Position numbers and translations under genes: made by a program
From: a virus
Direction: 5' to 3' (one strand)
DNA: 20,456 nucleotides
IMG/VR virus record: IMGVR_UViG_3300046517_000079
Span: 1 to 20,456 of that record
Notes under the pieces: generated by a model
Told to the model about the DNA's origin: nothing
Database searches by the model: none
Seen by the model: only the letters and a program-made list of their open reading frames with translations
Part shown: piece after piece, positions 1-8,256 of the stretch
Layout of the letters: each line of letters opens with the position of its first letter
Numbering within the stretch: position 1 is the first letter of the stretch

Positions 1-1116
1 CATATGAGAACCAAGTTGAAAATCAATAGGAAAATTAGAATCAGTAAATGCAAGGGTATTTTGGTCAACATTTGAAGGAAGTTCTGAATTTCTCCAGTCG
101 TCAAAATCTAATTCAAAAGTATTATCAGTGCCAGGGTCTAACCATCTACCTACTTCACTTCTACCGTGAGTAGTAGAAAATCCACCAGCTTGTGTAAAAT
201 TACCAAAATCTACACCGTTTAAAAATACATGTCCAAAACTAGGAGTTGGACTATCATTCATTCTAACAAAAATGTCTGCTCTGAACCACTTATTAAATTC
301 AAACTGTGGAAGTGGTCCGCCTGCTGAAGCTTGTAGAATAGTTCCTAAACTAGTTCCTAAGGGGTCAGTAACACGTAATGTTCCATCAGTAAATACTGCT
401 AATCCAATACCTATAGCAGTTCCGCCAGTTCCTTGAGTTCGCCATATTCCAAAATTTCCTAATGTTGGTAATTTCCTAAGTCTAAAATAAAAACGTTCCC
501 ATGAAGTGCGTGGGTTAGTAACAGCCCCAAGCATATTAGTATTAACAACAAAACTTGCAAAGTTAGTTCCTGCGCGAAATGGATAACCTAATCCATCAAT
601 AGTTCGCGAAGAATCTCGACAAAATGCAGCAGAAGTTCCATTATTAACTACAGGAATAATTTCTAAACCATTTGAAAGTTCTCTACCCATAAGCCATCTA
701 CGTTTAGAAATGGCAGTAACAGGTGGAGCTAATGATGCACCAGCACCGTGATTTAGGATGATATTACCAGACCAAGTAAATATTCCATCGTTAGTTGGAA
801 GTGCAGGCCAAATAGATGCAGGATTACCAGCTTGAGCAGAAACGTTAGTATTTAGAATAGTATCGTCAATTACTACACCAGAATCGTTTGGATAAAAAAT
901 ATGTAGACCAGGAGTAAAAGGAGGAATGAAATAAATTCCCTTTGGAATACTTACAATAGGTCCAGTAGGATAAGGAAATGGAATTCCAAATTGAGATGCT
1001 GCGCCGCGAGGAGTCATTAATAGTAAACCAGTATTATTTGAAGCTGCTAATGCTTGGGCATACTCTGATTGATTTGAAAAATAGATGACATAGTTCATGT
1101 AATATTGAATAGCCAT
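1..1116 (-). CDS. Lectin-like virion protein, probable tail or fibre component (partial, C-terminus cut by window edge)
   Basis: The reading frame is open from an ATG at 1116 to the window edge, giving at least 372 residues with no stop, so the C-terminus lies outside. The N-terminal 130 residues are rich in Pro, Gly and Asn with short beta-like stretches. From about residue 200 onward, alternating hydrophobic strands appear (WERFYFR near 206, FNKWFRADIF near 274, HVFLNGVDFGNF near 296). This pattern is typical of concanavalin A/LamG-type jelly-roll domains that bind carbohydrate. There is no signal peptide or membrane segment. The ATG shares its A with the stop of the preceding gene (TAATG) and no strong Shine-Dalgarno is seen, so translation is probably coupled. 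Its place after the adaptor and long beta-rich genes fits a tail fibre, receptor-binding or minor virion protein. The fold and role are inferred from sequence character only. Confidence 0.8.
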   Translation of the reverse strand, partial: MAIQYYMNYVIYFSNQSEYAQALAASNNTGLLLMTPRGAASQFGIPFPYPTGPIVSIPKGIYFIPPFTPGLHIFYPNDSGVVIDDTILNTNVSAQAGNPASIWPALPTNDGIFTWSGNIILNHGAGASLAPPVTAISKRRWLMGRELSNGLEIIPVVNNGTSAAFCRDSSRTIDGLGYPFRAGTNFASFVVNTNMLGAVTNPRTSWERFYFRLRKLPTLGNFGIWRTQGTGGTAIGIGLAVFTDGTLRVTDPLGTSLGTILQASAGGPLPQFEFNKWFRADIFVRMNDSPTPSFGHVFLNGVDFGNFTQAGGFSTTHGRSEVGRWLDPGTDNTFELDFDDWRNSELPSNVDQNTLAFTDSNFPIDFQLGSHM

Positions 1117-1526
1117 TAAAATTGACTCTGTGCTGAATATCTAGGAAGAATAAGAATTTCACTACCTGCAATAGGAACAAATGGAACGTTAGCAGGTGGA
1201 AATCTTTCAGCCCACATTAATTTACCATCTGAATCTCTAGTTACATAATATCCATAAACAGTTCCTGGCGCACTTGAAGGTCCAGTAAAGATAAAGATTT
1301 GATTTGAATTATAAGTTGCTTGAGATGGGTCTCCTGCAACTATAGTCCAATTAGCAAAAGTTAATGGAAATGCAGCATATCCACCACCTGCTACTTCTGT
1401 AAATGATGCAGCAGAACTCGTATGCACAGGTGTAACGTTATTACTAAATAACCTAAGATGTAAAGCGGGAGTTAAAGTATTAGTTAAAACTTCTACTTCT
1501 TCTACGTCTGGAACGATTAAACTCAT
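1116..1526 (-). CDS. Small beta-rich virion protein, function unknown
   Basis: 136 residues, mostly short hydrophobic strands separated by Gly, Asn, Thr and Pro turns. Features include LHLRLFSNNVTP near residue 22, a GGGYAA turn near 47 and a closing ILILPRY stretch. No catalytic motif, signal peptide or membrane helix is visible. Its start overlaps the stop of the 505-residue gene by four bases (ATGA), and its stop shares one base with the start of the lectin-like gene, so it belongs to the tail-region cassette. It could be a tail appendage, fibre-attachment or decoration protein. I do not recognise a characterised family. Confidence 0.85.
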   Translation of the reverse strand: MSLIVPDVEEVEVLTNTLTPALHLRLFSNNVTPVHTSSAASFTEVAGGGYAAFPLTFANWTIVAGDPSQATYNSNQIFIFTGPSSAPGTVYGYYVTRDSDGKLMWAERFPPANVPFVPIAGSEILILPRYSAQSQF

Positions 1527-3040
1527 ACTTGGTCAGTCCCAAAAAGAAGGTCATTAACGTTTGCGAGACATAACGTATTTATAAATACTTTGAATGACCA
1601 AGGTGCCCAACGAACATTCTTTGGGTCTAAACCATTCATATAATTACAATATAGAACATTTCTATCAGTTGTAACACAATAAATATTTTGTCCTACTGAA
1701 TCATTTACCATTTGAATTAATCGATTCTTTTGTTTAAAATTTTGTGCAATCCATAATGCTTGAACTTTCCAACTTAATTCAGGTAGCATATATCTACCAT
1801 TAAATAGTGTAATTCCTTTATAAGTAGCTACAATCAAGTAGTCAATATTCGTTGAACCAGAATCAAGATTAGTCGCAATACCATGAACACCAGTTCCCAT
1901 GCCAGTATCGATAGTAGAAAGTTGCCAACTAGTAGGGTCGTCACCGTTATCCACAAAGGCAACGGTTTTATTTCTCTTTGTGAGATATAAAACGTCGCGT
2001 AATTCAGCACCATTAGTAAGAGGATTACCATCAGGTGGGACGAGAAGAAGTCCTGTAATTTGATTAATAGCTTCAGGCTCACCAACGGCAGATACGCGAG
2101 CCACCGATATATTGTCATGTTCTGCCCATGACACTAAACGATTATGATAAAGACAAAGACCTACGCCTGCTGGTATATGATTAAAATTATCTAGTAAATG
2201 AGTAGCATCTTCAAATAAATCTTGGTCAAAAAATGAAATAGCTGATAAAGTTGTAACTGTATTGTTATTAATAGTCGCACCAGGAATAAAAAATAGGTCA
2301 TAGCCAGTTACATCACCATTAAAATTTTGTATTACTGCAGAAGCAACAATATGTTTTTTAACGACGAAAGCATCAGGGCTATTAGCAACGCCAGTGAAGT
2401 CAACAGCGTGGACACCATCAGTAGTAAAAGCAACCAACCCCCCTGGTGGTGTAAGATATCCAGTATCAGTTTCGTACACATAGCCAAAGACATGCACACC
2501 AGCATCATTAAAACCAGCAATACCATTGGCGACAGAAATATTTGATGATGGGGGAGTTCCACCTGTGGGTCTTGCAGCAGTACCGTCACCTTTATAAACA
2601 TATACAAAGTCACCTGATAATCCTCTTTCTATATTTAATCCAGAAGTTCCAGCGGGTTCAGTAGTAAAAGGAGTAATATATGCTCGTCCTGCATAAGGAG
2701 CAAATCCAAAATCTGTCATTGCAGGAATAGTTAAAATAGGTCCAAAAATAGTAGTTGAATCAATTACATGAAAGATTTGTCCACCGGCAGTTAGAACAAG
2801 AATAGTCTGTTGAGTATTAGTAGGATAGTTATACATTCGCAAAATACTAGCTACGGGACTGCCTACATTTTGAGAAGGTCCAATCCCGTATCTAGAACCG
2901 AAAGAGTTATTACCAAAATACCGTAAGTTATTAGCTTCAGAAAAATGGTCTAATGGCGTATTCTCAGGGTCACCCCTTTGCCATAAACCACCAAACTTAT
3001 CTACAACGAACGGTGAATGGTCTCTTACGGAAATGGTCAT
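1523..3040 (-). CDS. Long beta-rich virion protein, possible beta-propeller tail/plug protein
   Basis: 505 residues with almost continuous short beta-strand segments and no enzymatic motif. The N-terminus (FGGLWQRGDPENTPLDHFSE then NNLRYF and FGSRYGI) resembles the opening of phage structural proteins that fold as propellers or stacked beta-sheets. Blocks such as ILVLTAGGQIFHV, DVLYLTKRNKTVAFVDNG and DYLIVATYKGITLFNGRY recur like blades. By position (two genes after the adaptor candidate) and length it could correspond to the P22 gp10 plug, about 470 residues. That is an inference from order and size. The start at 3040 lies just after the stop of the 99-residue gene and has no clear Shine-Dalgarno, so coupling is likely. 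A tail-tube or hub role is equally possible. Confidence 0.88.
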   Translation of the reverse strand: MTISVRDHSPFVVDKFGGLWQRGDPENTPLDHFSEANNLRYFGNNSFGSRYGIGPSQNVGSPVASILRMYNYPTNTQQTILVLTAGGQIFHVIDSTTIFGPILTIPAMTDFGFAPYAGRAYITPFTTEPAGTSGLNIERGLSGDFVYVYKGDGTAARPTGGTPPSSNISVANGIAGFNDAGVHVFGYVYETDTGYLTPPGGLVAFTTDGVHAVDFTGVANSPDAFVVKKHIVASAVIQNFNGDVTGYDLFFIPGATINNNTVTTLSAISFFDQDLFEDATHLLDNFNHIPAGVGLCLYHNRLVSWAEHDNISVARVSAVGEPEAINQITGLLLVPPDGNPLTNGAELRDVLYLTKRNKTVAFVDNGDDPTSWQLSTIDTGMGTGVHGIATNLDSGSTNIDYLIVATYKGITLFNGRYMLPELSWKVQALWIAQNFKQKNRLIQMVNDSVGQNIYCVTTDRNVLYCNYMNGLDPKNVRWAPWSFKVFINTLCLANVNDLLFGTDQV

Positions 3041-3045
3041 ACCAT

Positions 3046-3345
3046 TTATGCGCTAAGTGATGGGAACCACAACTGCTGAGACTTAGACCACATAATCTCA
3101 GAGAACTTATTCTGAGGTAATGAACCTGTAGTTGCGAAGTTTCCACCACCAATAATTGAAACAGCACCGCTAATAGGGATTAGAATATGATTCAAATCAT
3201 AAACAAATCCACCAAACATTGGAACAACAATCTGAATAGAAGTGGTTCCAGTAAGAATGATAACATCACTCTTAAATGGACCCATAGAATTTGCAGTAGC
3301 CGCAATTTCTTCTGATAATCTAGATAGCTTACCGGGAGCTGCCAT
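3046..3345 (-). CDS. Small virion-cassette protein, function unknown
   Basis: 99 residues. The first 20 form a probable amphipathic helix (KLSRLSEEIAATANSM). The rest is hydrophobic beta (DVIILTGTTSIQIVVPMFGG, then HILIPISGAVSIIGGG), ending with Trp-containing WSKSQQLWF. The ATG is preceded by one of the strongest Shine-Dalgarno sequences in the window (GGTGGAGGAGG, 3355-3365), suggesting high translation. It lies between the adaptor candidate and the 505-residue protein, so a role in the head-tail junction or tail is likely. The hydrophobic stretches are interrupted by Thr and Gly and look like sheet rather than a membrane span. Family not recognised. Confidence 0.85.
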   Translation of the reverse strand: MAAPGKLSRLSEEIAATANSMGPFKSDVIILTGTTSIQIVVPMFGGFVYDLNHILIPISGAVSIIGGGNFATTGSLPQNKFSEIMWSKSQQLWFPSLSA

Positions 3346-3365
3346 TGACCTAAACCTCCTCCACC

Positions 3366-3391
3366 TATTGAGAACTTACTACGTCTCAATA
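3366..3391 (-). other. Intercistronic hairpin between adaptor candidate and 99-residue gene
   Basis: A perfect 8-bp inverted repeat, TATTGAGA (3366-3373) and TCTCAATA (3384-3391), with a 10-base loop. It fills the space between the stop of the upstream gene at 3392 and the strong Shine-Dalgarno of the next gene. No T-run follows on the minus strand, so it is not a typical terminator. It could be an mRNA processing or stability element that sets expression of the downstream gene. Confidence 0.5.
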
Positions 3392-4111
3392 TTAGGTCAT
3401 CCAACCACGTTTCTTATATCCTGAACGGAAAGGCCGTCGCCTAGTCATAATATTCTGTCTACCTTTAACACCAATTCCAGTAACTCTATCCAAACCTAAA
3501 GTAGCGTATGAATTGAGTCCCTGCGCGCTGGTAATATTTCTCTCAATAAATTCTGCCATTAATGCAGCAGTTCTATATTCAAGAAATGTAGTTGCATTAA
3601 TTACATTGATTTGAGTATTCTGGTCTAAGTTTGGAATATTATTGAATATCTGACGAACGTAATCAATTTTAATATCATTAAACGAAATAGATGGGAGGAA
3701 CTTAATTTGCTGGTCTTCCCAAACATAATAAATATATTGTTCAGTCTGAATACCTTCCAAGTAATGCGGAAGATAATCACGCTTAGTCATAGGAATAAAT
3801 GGGTCAATATTGTGTGTACGTTCCCAAACTTGTGCAGGTTCTACTAAATCATCAGGTAATTTAGGACTAGCAGCAGTTCCGGCAGCATCAAAAGTAATAG
3901 CTGTAACTCCAGGATTAACAGGTATTACAGCAGATACTTCCTGAGTTACAGGAATATTATTTAACTCAAAATACTCTTGTAACTCCTGCATAGCGATTCG
4001 AAGATAAGGAATTTGAGCAGCATACGTATAGACTGATTTCGCAGAATCATTCAATAACGTTGCTGAACCATCCATTACCGTCGAAGCTGCTAAATCTGCT
4101 GTAGATGACAT
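3392..4111 (-). CDS. Probable head-tail adaptor/connector protein
   Basis: 239 residues. The N-terminal third is helical (YAAQIPYLRIAMQELQEYFELN, residues about 29-51). A beta section follows (EVSAVIPVNPGVTAITF), then PAQVWERTHNIDPFIPMTKRD, and a long C-terminal helix (FLEYRTAALMAEFIERN). The tail is strongly basic (TRRRPFRSGYKKRGWMT). Helical connectors of about 200-250 residues in this genomic position, after coat and before long tail proteins, commonly form the ring below the portal (the P22 gp4 or T7 gp11 role). The assignment rests on position and architecture. The start is supported by AAGGAT ahead of the ATG. The basic C-terminus could contact DNA leaving the head. Confidence 0.85.
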   Translation of the reverse strand: MSSTADLAASTVMDGSATLLNDSAKSVYTYAAQIPYLRIAMQELQEYFELNNIPVTQEVSAVIPVNPGVTAITFDAAGTAASPKLPDDLVEPAQVWERTHNIDPFIPMTKRDYLPHYLEGIQTEQYIYYVWEDQQIKFLPSISFNDIKIDYVRQIFNNIPNLDQNTQINVINATTFLEYRTAALMAEFIERNITSAQGLNSYATLGLDRVTGIGVKGRQNIMTRRRPFRSGYKKRGWMT

Positions 4112-4117
4112 AAATCC

Positions 4118-4831
4118 TTACTGATTTGGACCCATCTTGGAACGCATTTCCAAAAGGGATTTTGTCATAGGGTGGTCTGGGTCTGGGAAATGACATGCCG
4201 CGCAAATAGGATATAGTGGATTCTTGAGAGAACCACAAGCCTTGCAGCGGACCATTTCAACCATACTAAAGTCTTTCATCCAATCTTTATTAGCAGTTAC
4301 GTTCATTTCGCGAGCAGCCAATCGCATATCATCACTGATAGCGAGAGGATTTCCGTTAGAACGTGCCCAAAGTGAATCAGCTAGTTTAATAAGCATTTGA
4401 TACCATTTTCTCTGTTTAAGGTCAGCTTCTTCTAATTTCTTGGAATAGTTCTTCTTAATATCATCTGAAGTATGTTCGCCTGTAACATAAAAGAAACCAG
4501 GCATAACATCATTCATATTGCTGCCAAGAATTCCATTGCACCAATCTCTTACAACGGAATTTGCAACTTGAATTGAAGATACTGGAATTTCCAATAATGG
4601 TTGGTCTTCGTCAATATCTCTCCACCAACTACTAGGACCAACAACTAGAATAGATGGTTTAACCATAGTGCCTGGGTCTAGATGAAAATGACCAGGTTGA
4701 ATAGTACATTTTCTATCATCCAAAACACATGGACAAATAGAAACAATAGTAGACTTATCCATAGGGTTTACTTCCCCGCGGATAGTCATACGCTTCCAAT
4801 TCATTCCCGGAAATGCGCCTACTACAGACAT
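4118..4831 (-). CDS. Virion-cassette protein with C-terminal four-Cys zinc ribbon
   Basis: 237 residues. The C-terminal part carries C196-x2-C199 and C210-x2-C213 (RCKACG...YPICAACHF), the pattern of a treble-clef or zinc-ribbon site. An N-terminal Cys/His patch (SICPCVLDDRKC and GHFHL, residues about 31-51) may bind a second metal. Between them is a charged helix (DDIKKNYSKKLEEADLKQRKWYQ). An AGGAG lies seven bases before the ATG, overlapping the upstream stop. The sequence looks like a small structural or assembly protein rather than an enzyme. Zinc ribbons in phage virion-region proteins usually stabilise a fold or mediate contacts. The exact function is unknown. Confidence 0.85.
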   Translation of the reverse strand: MSVVGAFPGMNWKRMTIRGEVNPMDKSTIVSICPCVLDDRKCTIQPGHFHLDPGTMVKPSILVVGPSSWWRDIDEDQPLLEIPVSSIQVANSVVRDWCNGILGSNMNDVMPGFFYVTGEHTSDDIKKNYSKKLEEADLKQRKWYQMLIKLADSLWARSNGNPLAISDDMRLAAREMNVTANKDWMKDFSMVEMVRCKACGSLKNPLYPICAACHFPDPDHPMTKSLLEMRSKMGPNQ

Positions 4832-4834
4832 TAT

Positions 4835-5416
4835 CTACTCCTGACTGGCTTTAATCTTGGGCTCGCCAGTATAAGCCACCGCTTCACCTGTAATCGTTCT
4901 GCCAAGTAAGTCGGATTCATCTCCAAATAATTCATTCATTAGTTCTTGAATATTACGTTCCTGAACTTCTTTAGGATTTGCAGCCATTTCATCTACATAT
5001 CTACGCATACTTCTCTTACCCATCGCGGCATAGACAGTATCGACAACAAATCTACATGCACGAAACGTAGGAACAATCATTTGATTAGTTCGCGCATGTT
5101 CAAAAGTTTGCATATTTTCATATGATTGCTTTTGACTTGGTAATTCTGATTCATGAATTTCAGGAATACCAACAAGTCTTTCCAGAATCCATCTATCTCT
5201 ACAATGTTGATATTTAGGAAGTAATTGAACCTCAGCATGTAATAATTGAAGTCCTTCCGGAGTATATTCAGAAAGACGTTTTTCATATTGGTCAGTAGAC
5301 CATGAAACACGCCAAATAGGGTCATTACTAACCGTATCAATACCGAAATATTCCTTTAGTTGCTTATTGATTTCTTTTATTTCGAAGGGAAGTGATTCGG
5401 GAGTTGGATATAGCAT
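4835..5416 (-). CDS. Conserved-looking phage protein of unknown function
   Basis: 193 residues, largely alpha-helical and charged. The N-terminal segment (PFEIKEINKQLKEYFGID, then PIWRVSWSTDQYEKRLSEYTPEG) is followed by PKYQHCRDRWILERLVG near residue 70 and a second helical region with EHARTNQMIVPTFRACRFVV near 106-125. The C-terminal end is acidic (NELFGDESDLLG). No catalytic motif or membrane segment is visible. It starts by a TAATG junction with the glycosyltransferase gene and is followed closely by the zinc-ribbon gene. The repeated aromatic and Arg-rich helices would fit an assembly factor or internal virion protein. No family is recognised. Confidence 0.85.
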   Translation of the reverse strand: MLYPTPESLPFEIKEINKQLKEYFGIDTVSNDPIWRVSWSTDQYEKRLSEYTPEGLQLLHAEVQLLPKYQHCRDRWILERLVGIPEIHESELPSQKQSYENMQTFEHARTNQMIVPTFRACRFVVDTVYAAMGKRSMRRYVDEMAANPKEVQERNIQELMNELFGDESDLLGRTITGEAVAYTGEPKIKASQE

Positions 5417-6108
5417 TATTCATCCTTAAATGAATATTCAACATTATCTGCAATCTGTGGAGTTAAAATTGCACCTGTTCCGCCTGTATCATATTTAGTA
5501 TACCATTTTCCATCTTTATATTCAGGCCATACAGTAATTCTACCCATATGACCAAGAGTAACATTCATATCACAGTATGACCGGATTCCTGCCTTACGAA
5601 CACGATTAAAGAATCCAATATCGTCACACCATTGTTCACTATTCAATTCACCTAATCTAATATATGGTTTTTCTAAAAATTCAAAAATAGCAGTCTTAAC
5701 TAGTAGAAAACCAAATCCAGCAGCTACAATTGGCTTTAAATGTGGTTTATCCATTAGATACATTGGAGCACAGGAACCATCATCATCAGCTAAGTCAAAA
5801 ACAACAGGCTGATGAGGATATCCCCTTCCAACATATAATCCAGAAACAATATCAACATCATGTTCAAGTAGTTTGACTAATGCATCTGGCCCAAATGCCA
5901 TATCATCATCAATGAATAGAATAAAATCACATTTATTCTCTTGTGCAGCTTTAATTAGTTCGTTTCTGCCATGCGCAGGTGACTTATCATGTGAAGGAAG
6001 AATAACACTTCCTTCTGGCTTATCTAACATATTAAAAAAGTCATAGAAATCTGGTCTACGAACTTCTTCACCAGTAGTGTAAGTGATTAAGATTTTTCTG
6101 TCCACCAT
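5416..6108 (-). CDS. GT-A family glycosyltransferase (GT2-like)
   Basis: 230 residues. The FILFIDDDM segment (residues about 63-70) contains the DxD-type motif (Asp67-Asp69) that binds the nucleotide-sugar diphosphate through a metal. Upstream HGRNELIKAA (46-55) matches the helix before the motif in this fold. Downstream GFGFLLVK (131-138), WCDDIGFFNRVRKAG (160-174) and GHMG (186-189, likely third metal-ligand His) complete a GT-A active site. It lacks membrane segments and is short, so it is a cytosolic single-domain enzyme. An AGAGGAT Shine-Dalgarno supports the ATG at 6108. The start overlaps the end of the methyltransferase gene by 22 bases, so the two are co-translated and probably act on the same product. 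Substrate unknown: virion protein, host surface glycan or nucleotide are possible. Confidence 0.9.
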   Translation of the reverse strand: MVDRKILITYTTGEEVRRPDFYDFFNMLDKPEGSVILPSHDKSPAHGRNELIKAAQENKCDFILFIDDDMAFGPDALVKLLEHDVDIVSGLYVGRGYPHQPVVFDLADDDGSCAPMYLMDKPHLKPIVAAGFGFLLVKTAIFEFLEKPYIRLGELNSEQWCDDIGFFNRVRKAGIRSYCDMNVTLGHMGRITVWPEYKDGKWYTKYDTGGTGAILTPQIADNVEYSFKDE

Positions 6109-6638
6109 ATAGTATCCTCTAATTGAATTTTTCCAACATATTCATCCACAGCTTGCTTTACACCAGACCAATTAGGATGACCATAATCATGTCCGCATAT
6201 TAAACCTCCAGGTTTCAATAGCTCGAAAGCTTTCTTAATATCTTTCACTACCGTTTCATATCTATGGTCTCCATCAATAAAGACCATATCTATTTTGTAT
6301 GGTAGCGAAAACTGATAAGAAAACATTCGAACCGCAACAACATGATTAAGATTAATGTGGTCCTGAAGATTATGAATAAATTGTGGCATTACATATGTAG
6401 AGATAGGAATAGGATTTCCTTCTTCACTATAATAATCACCAGCCCAAGGGTCTACTGCCCATATCTTACCAAATGGATTATTATTATCTGCAATCGCGCG
6501 AGTAGAACGTCCATGTAATGAACCAAATTCTACTATATGTAATCTTCTCTGAGCTTGAAAAGCTAGCCACAGTAATTCTTTCTCTGTCATCCAACCACCG
6601 ATGGTTAATGCTTTTGAAATGTTTACCGTGGCTAGCAT
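6087..6638 (-). CDS. Class I SAM-dependent methyltransferase (Methyltransf_24-like)
   Basis: 183 residues. VEFGSLHGRST (36-46) is the glycine-containing motif I that binds S-adenosylmethionine. IWAVDPW (59-65) supplies the acidic ribose contact. VFIDGDHRYE (119-128) and LLKPGGLICGHDYGHPNW (140-157) are the signature of the small-molecule and sugar methyltransferase group that includes cephalosporin CmcI-like and Methyltransf_24 proteins, in which Asp and His residues often bind a metal. The start at 6638 has AGGAGT six bases upstream; Met17 is a less likely alternative. Pairing with a glycosyltransferase suggests O-methylation of a sugar added by its neighbour. It does not resemble a DNA methyltransferase: no DPPY, NPPF or PC motif is seen. 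Confidence 0.9.
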   Translation of the reverse strand: MLATVNISKALTIGGWMTEKELLWLAFQAQRRLHIVEFGSLHGRSTRAIADNNNPFGKIWAVDPWAGDYYSEEGNPIPISTYVMPQFIHNLQDHINLNHVVAVRMFSYQFSLPYKIDMVFIDGDHRYETVVKDIKKAFELLKPGGLICGHDYGHPNWSGVKQAVDEYVGKIQLEDTIWWTEKS

Positions 6639-6646
6639 ATTTACTC

Positions 6647-6979
6647 CTATGCAGGGGTAACAGTCAAGCTACCCGCATAATACTTATTTTCAATGGGATT
6701 CCACGTCAACAAGACCGGGGAATTTGTTTTTGGTGTTACGACGTTCTTAATGTTACCAGTTGTGGTAAATGCAGTAGGTGTAGTAGTTGTGAAGACAAAT
6801 GCCAACATATGGCATCCATCAGCAGGTGGAGTAATAGTTGCAATAGCTACAGTTCCTGTAATGAACGTTAGGAATGTAGATGGTGCAACAATAGCAGCCG
6901 AAGCAATAGTAACAGGCTTCGGCATAATTCCTGATTGCGGCAGGTCTAGGGTATTGAAATTGAGGTCATTGCTAGGCAT
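6647..6979 (-). CDS. Small beta-rich protein following the major capsid gene, possible decoration protein
   Basis: 110 residues from the ATG at 6979, three bases beyond the coat stop codon. An upstream start at 7060 would add 27 Cys-rich residues read out of frame across the end of the coat gene, so I reject it. The protein is rich in Thr, Val, Ala and Pro with alternating hydrophobic strands (TIASAAIVAPSTFLTFITG, VAIATITPP) and ends YAGSLTVTPA. It has no Cys-rich, catalytic or helical region apart from a GCHMLAF-like patch. Position directly after the capsid gene and its composition fit a capsid decoration or stabilising protein. This is inference. Confidence 0.8.
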   Translation of the reverse strand: MPSNDLNFNTLDLPQSGIMPKPVTIASAAIVAPSTFLTFITGTVAIATITPPADGCHMLAFVFTTTTPTAFTTTGNIKNVVTPKTNSPVLLTWNPIENKYYAGSLTVTPA

Positions 6980-6981
6980 AG

Positions 6982-8244
6982 TTAATATCCAGTAGGAACA
7001 GCCAACTGGTCTATAAATGCACAGGCAGCAGGGTTTGATACAAACGTCTGCATACCGCACACCATATAGAAGATGTCGGCTGTAGTTACACCACCAGAAG
7101 GTCCGCGGATTTCAAAGATTCGACGACCATCAGTTGTATAGAATCCAATGGGAAGAATCTCACCACGTCCCCACACTTCGTCAACGACAAAGTCAATTCT
7201 AGTTTTATCCCAGTTAAATGAGCCGGTAACTCTTGCACCGGCCATTTGCATACCTTCACCCTTACCATTACCGAAATACATATCCAAGGCTTCATCCTTG
7301 GCAGACTTCGTGATAAGGATTACAAGCTGTCCAATTTCCTCATATGCCTGAACCTGTGCGGGATGCATCCAAGCGCGAGGATTGAAAGTATTGTCAATGC
7401 CTACTCTATTTCCAATCTTATTGATAGCAAGACGTGGAAATGGTAGTGCAAGTGAAGCATTATTCGCGTTAACTCTATTGGCGCGAATTTCAGGAGTTGC
7501 AGCACGGCTAAAACCTAGCCATGTTCCCGCTGATGCATTAGAATGATGATATGGCACACCATACAATGCAGGCAAAGAAGCAGGCGAAGCAATACCGTTT
7601 ACAACGATTACGTCTGTAGCAACTGCACCTGCAATAGCTGGTGTAACAGAAATAGTCTTATTCTCAACGTCCCACTGAGTGATAAGACCTGTTCCACGCA
7701 GTGTTGCAAGTGTAGTATCGAATACCTGAATAGTTTGGCCGAATCTTACAAGTCTCGCACCAAAACCATCGGTAGTAAGTGTATAAGTATCAACACCAGC
7801 AGTGGTGGATACAGTAGTAATGGTTCCGACAACGCCGGTTCCATTCTGCATCATTTGTGCGTCAAGCTGCCTACGCAATTCATCCAATGCTGTAGCTGTT
7901 AGGCGTCGAACGCCATTAGTAACAGCTTTCCGCTCATCATCAGTTGACCACTGAGTGAGCTTTGTATACTCGATATTCTCTGAAACGAATACCGGAGTAA
8001 TAACAGCCTTGTCGAAAGTAGGACCGCCACCACGTCCCAAATCTCCACCATCAGCATTAAAATACTGAAAGCTTCCACCAGGACGAAGTTCCAGAGGAAT
8101 ACGCATTTGTCTGTTAGAGATTTTTTCTACGTCGCGCTTCTTAATGTTGGCGTAGAACTTATCATCTCTTTCAAACAATACGCGAATCTTCGGGATAACG
8201 CGCTCAAGTTCAAGCGCCGCTACCTGAGATTCAACTACAGCCAC
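6982..8244 (-). CDS. Major capsid protein, HK97 fold with inserted beta domain
   Basis: 420 residues. The N-terminal part contains a long charged helix region (VAALELERVIPKIRVLFERD) and an E-loop-like section with RPGGSFQYFNADGGD (54-67). A Thr/Val-rich insert spans about residues 139-217 (TYTLTTDGFGARLVRFGQT, then TISVTPAIAGAVATDVIVVNG), comparable in place to the P22 coat I-domain. The C-terminal half has the P-domain/A-domain pattern (FNPRAWMHPAQVQAYEEIG, then FVVDEVWGRGEILPIGFYTT). P22 coat is about 430 residues. The start is GTG at 8244 with AAGGAGAT (8251-8258) overlapping the upstream stop. Neighbours are the scaffold and small beta proteins, as expected. Confident as capsid; the insert comparison is inferred. 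Confidence 0.93.
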   Translation of the reverse strand: MAVVESQVAALELERVIPKIRVLFERDDKFYANIKKRDVEKISNRQMRIPLELRPGGSFQYFNADGGDLGRGGGPTFDKAVITPVFVSENIEYTKLTQWSTDDERKAVTNGVRRLTATALDELRRQLDAQMMQNGTGVVGTITTVSTTAGVDTYTLTTDGFGARLVRFGQTIQVFDTTLATLRGTGLITQWDVENKTISVTPAIAGAVATDVIVVNGIASPASLPALYGVPYHHSNASAGTWLGFSRAATPEIRANRVNANNASLALPFPRLAINKIGNRVGIDNTFNPRAWMHPAQVQAYEEIGQLVILITKSAKDEALDMYFGNGKGEGMQMAGARVTGSFNWDKTRIDFVVDEVWGRGEILPIGFYTTDGRRIFEIRGPSGGVTTADIFYMVCGMQTFVSNPAACAFIDQLAVPTGY

Positions 8245-8256
8245 TAAAGTATCTCC

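Noticed and set aside
6980-7060. N-terminal extension of the protein following the capsid gene
   Set aside because: The extra residues are an out-of-frame reading of the capsid C-terminus, Cys-rich and unlike the rest. The ATG at 6979, just after the capsid stop, is the natural start.
7543-7902. Plus-strand Cys-rich frame of 119 residues
   Set aside because: It lies entirely inside the capsid gene on the other strand. Its Cys and Ser excess reflects antisense codon composition, and it has no supporting neighbours.
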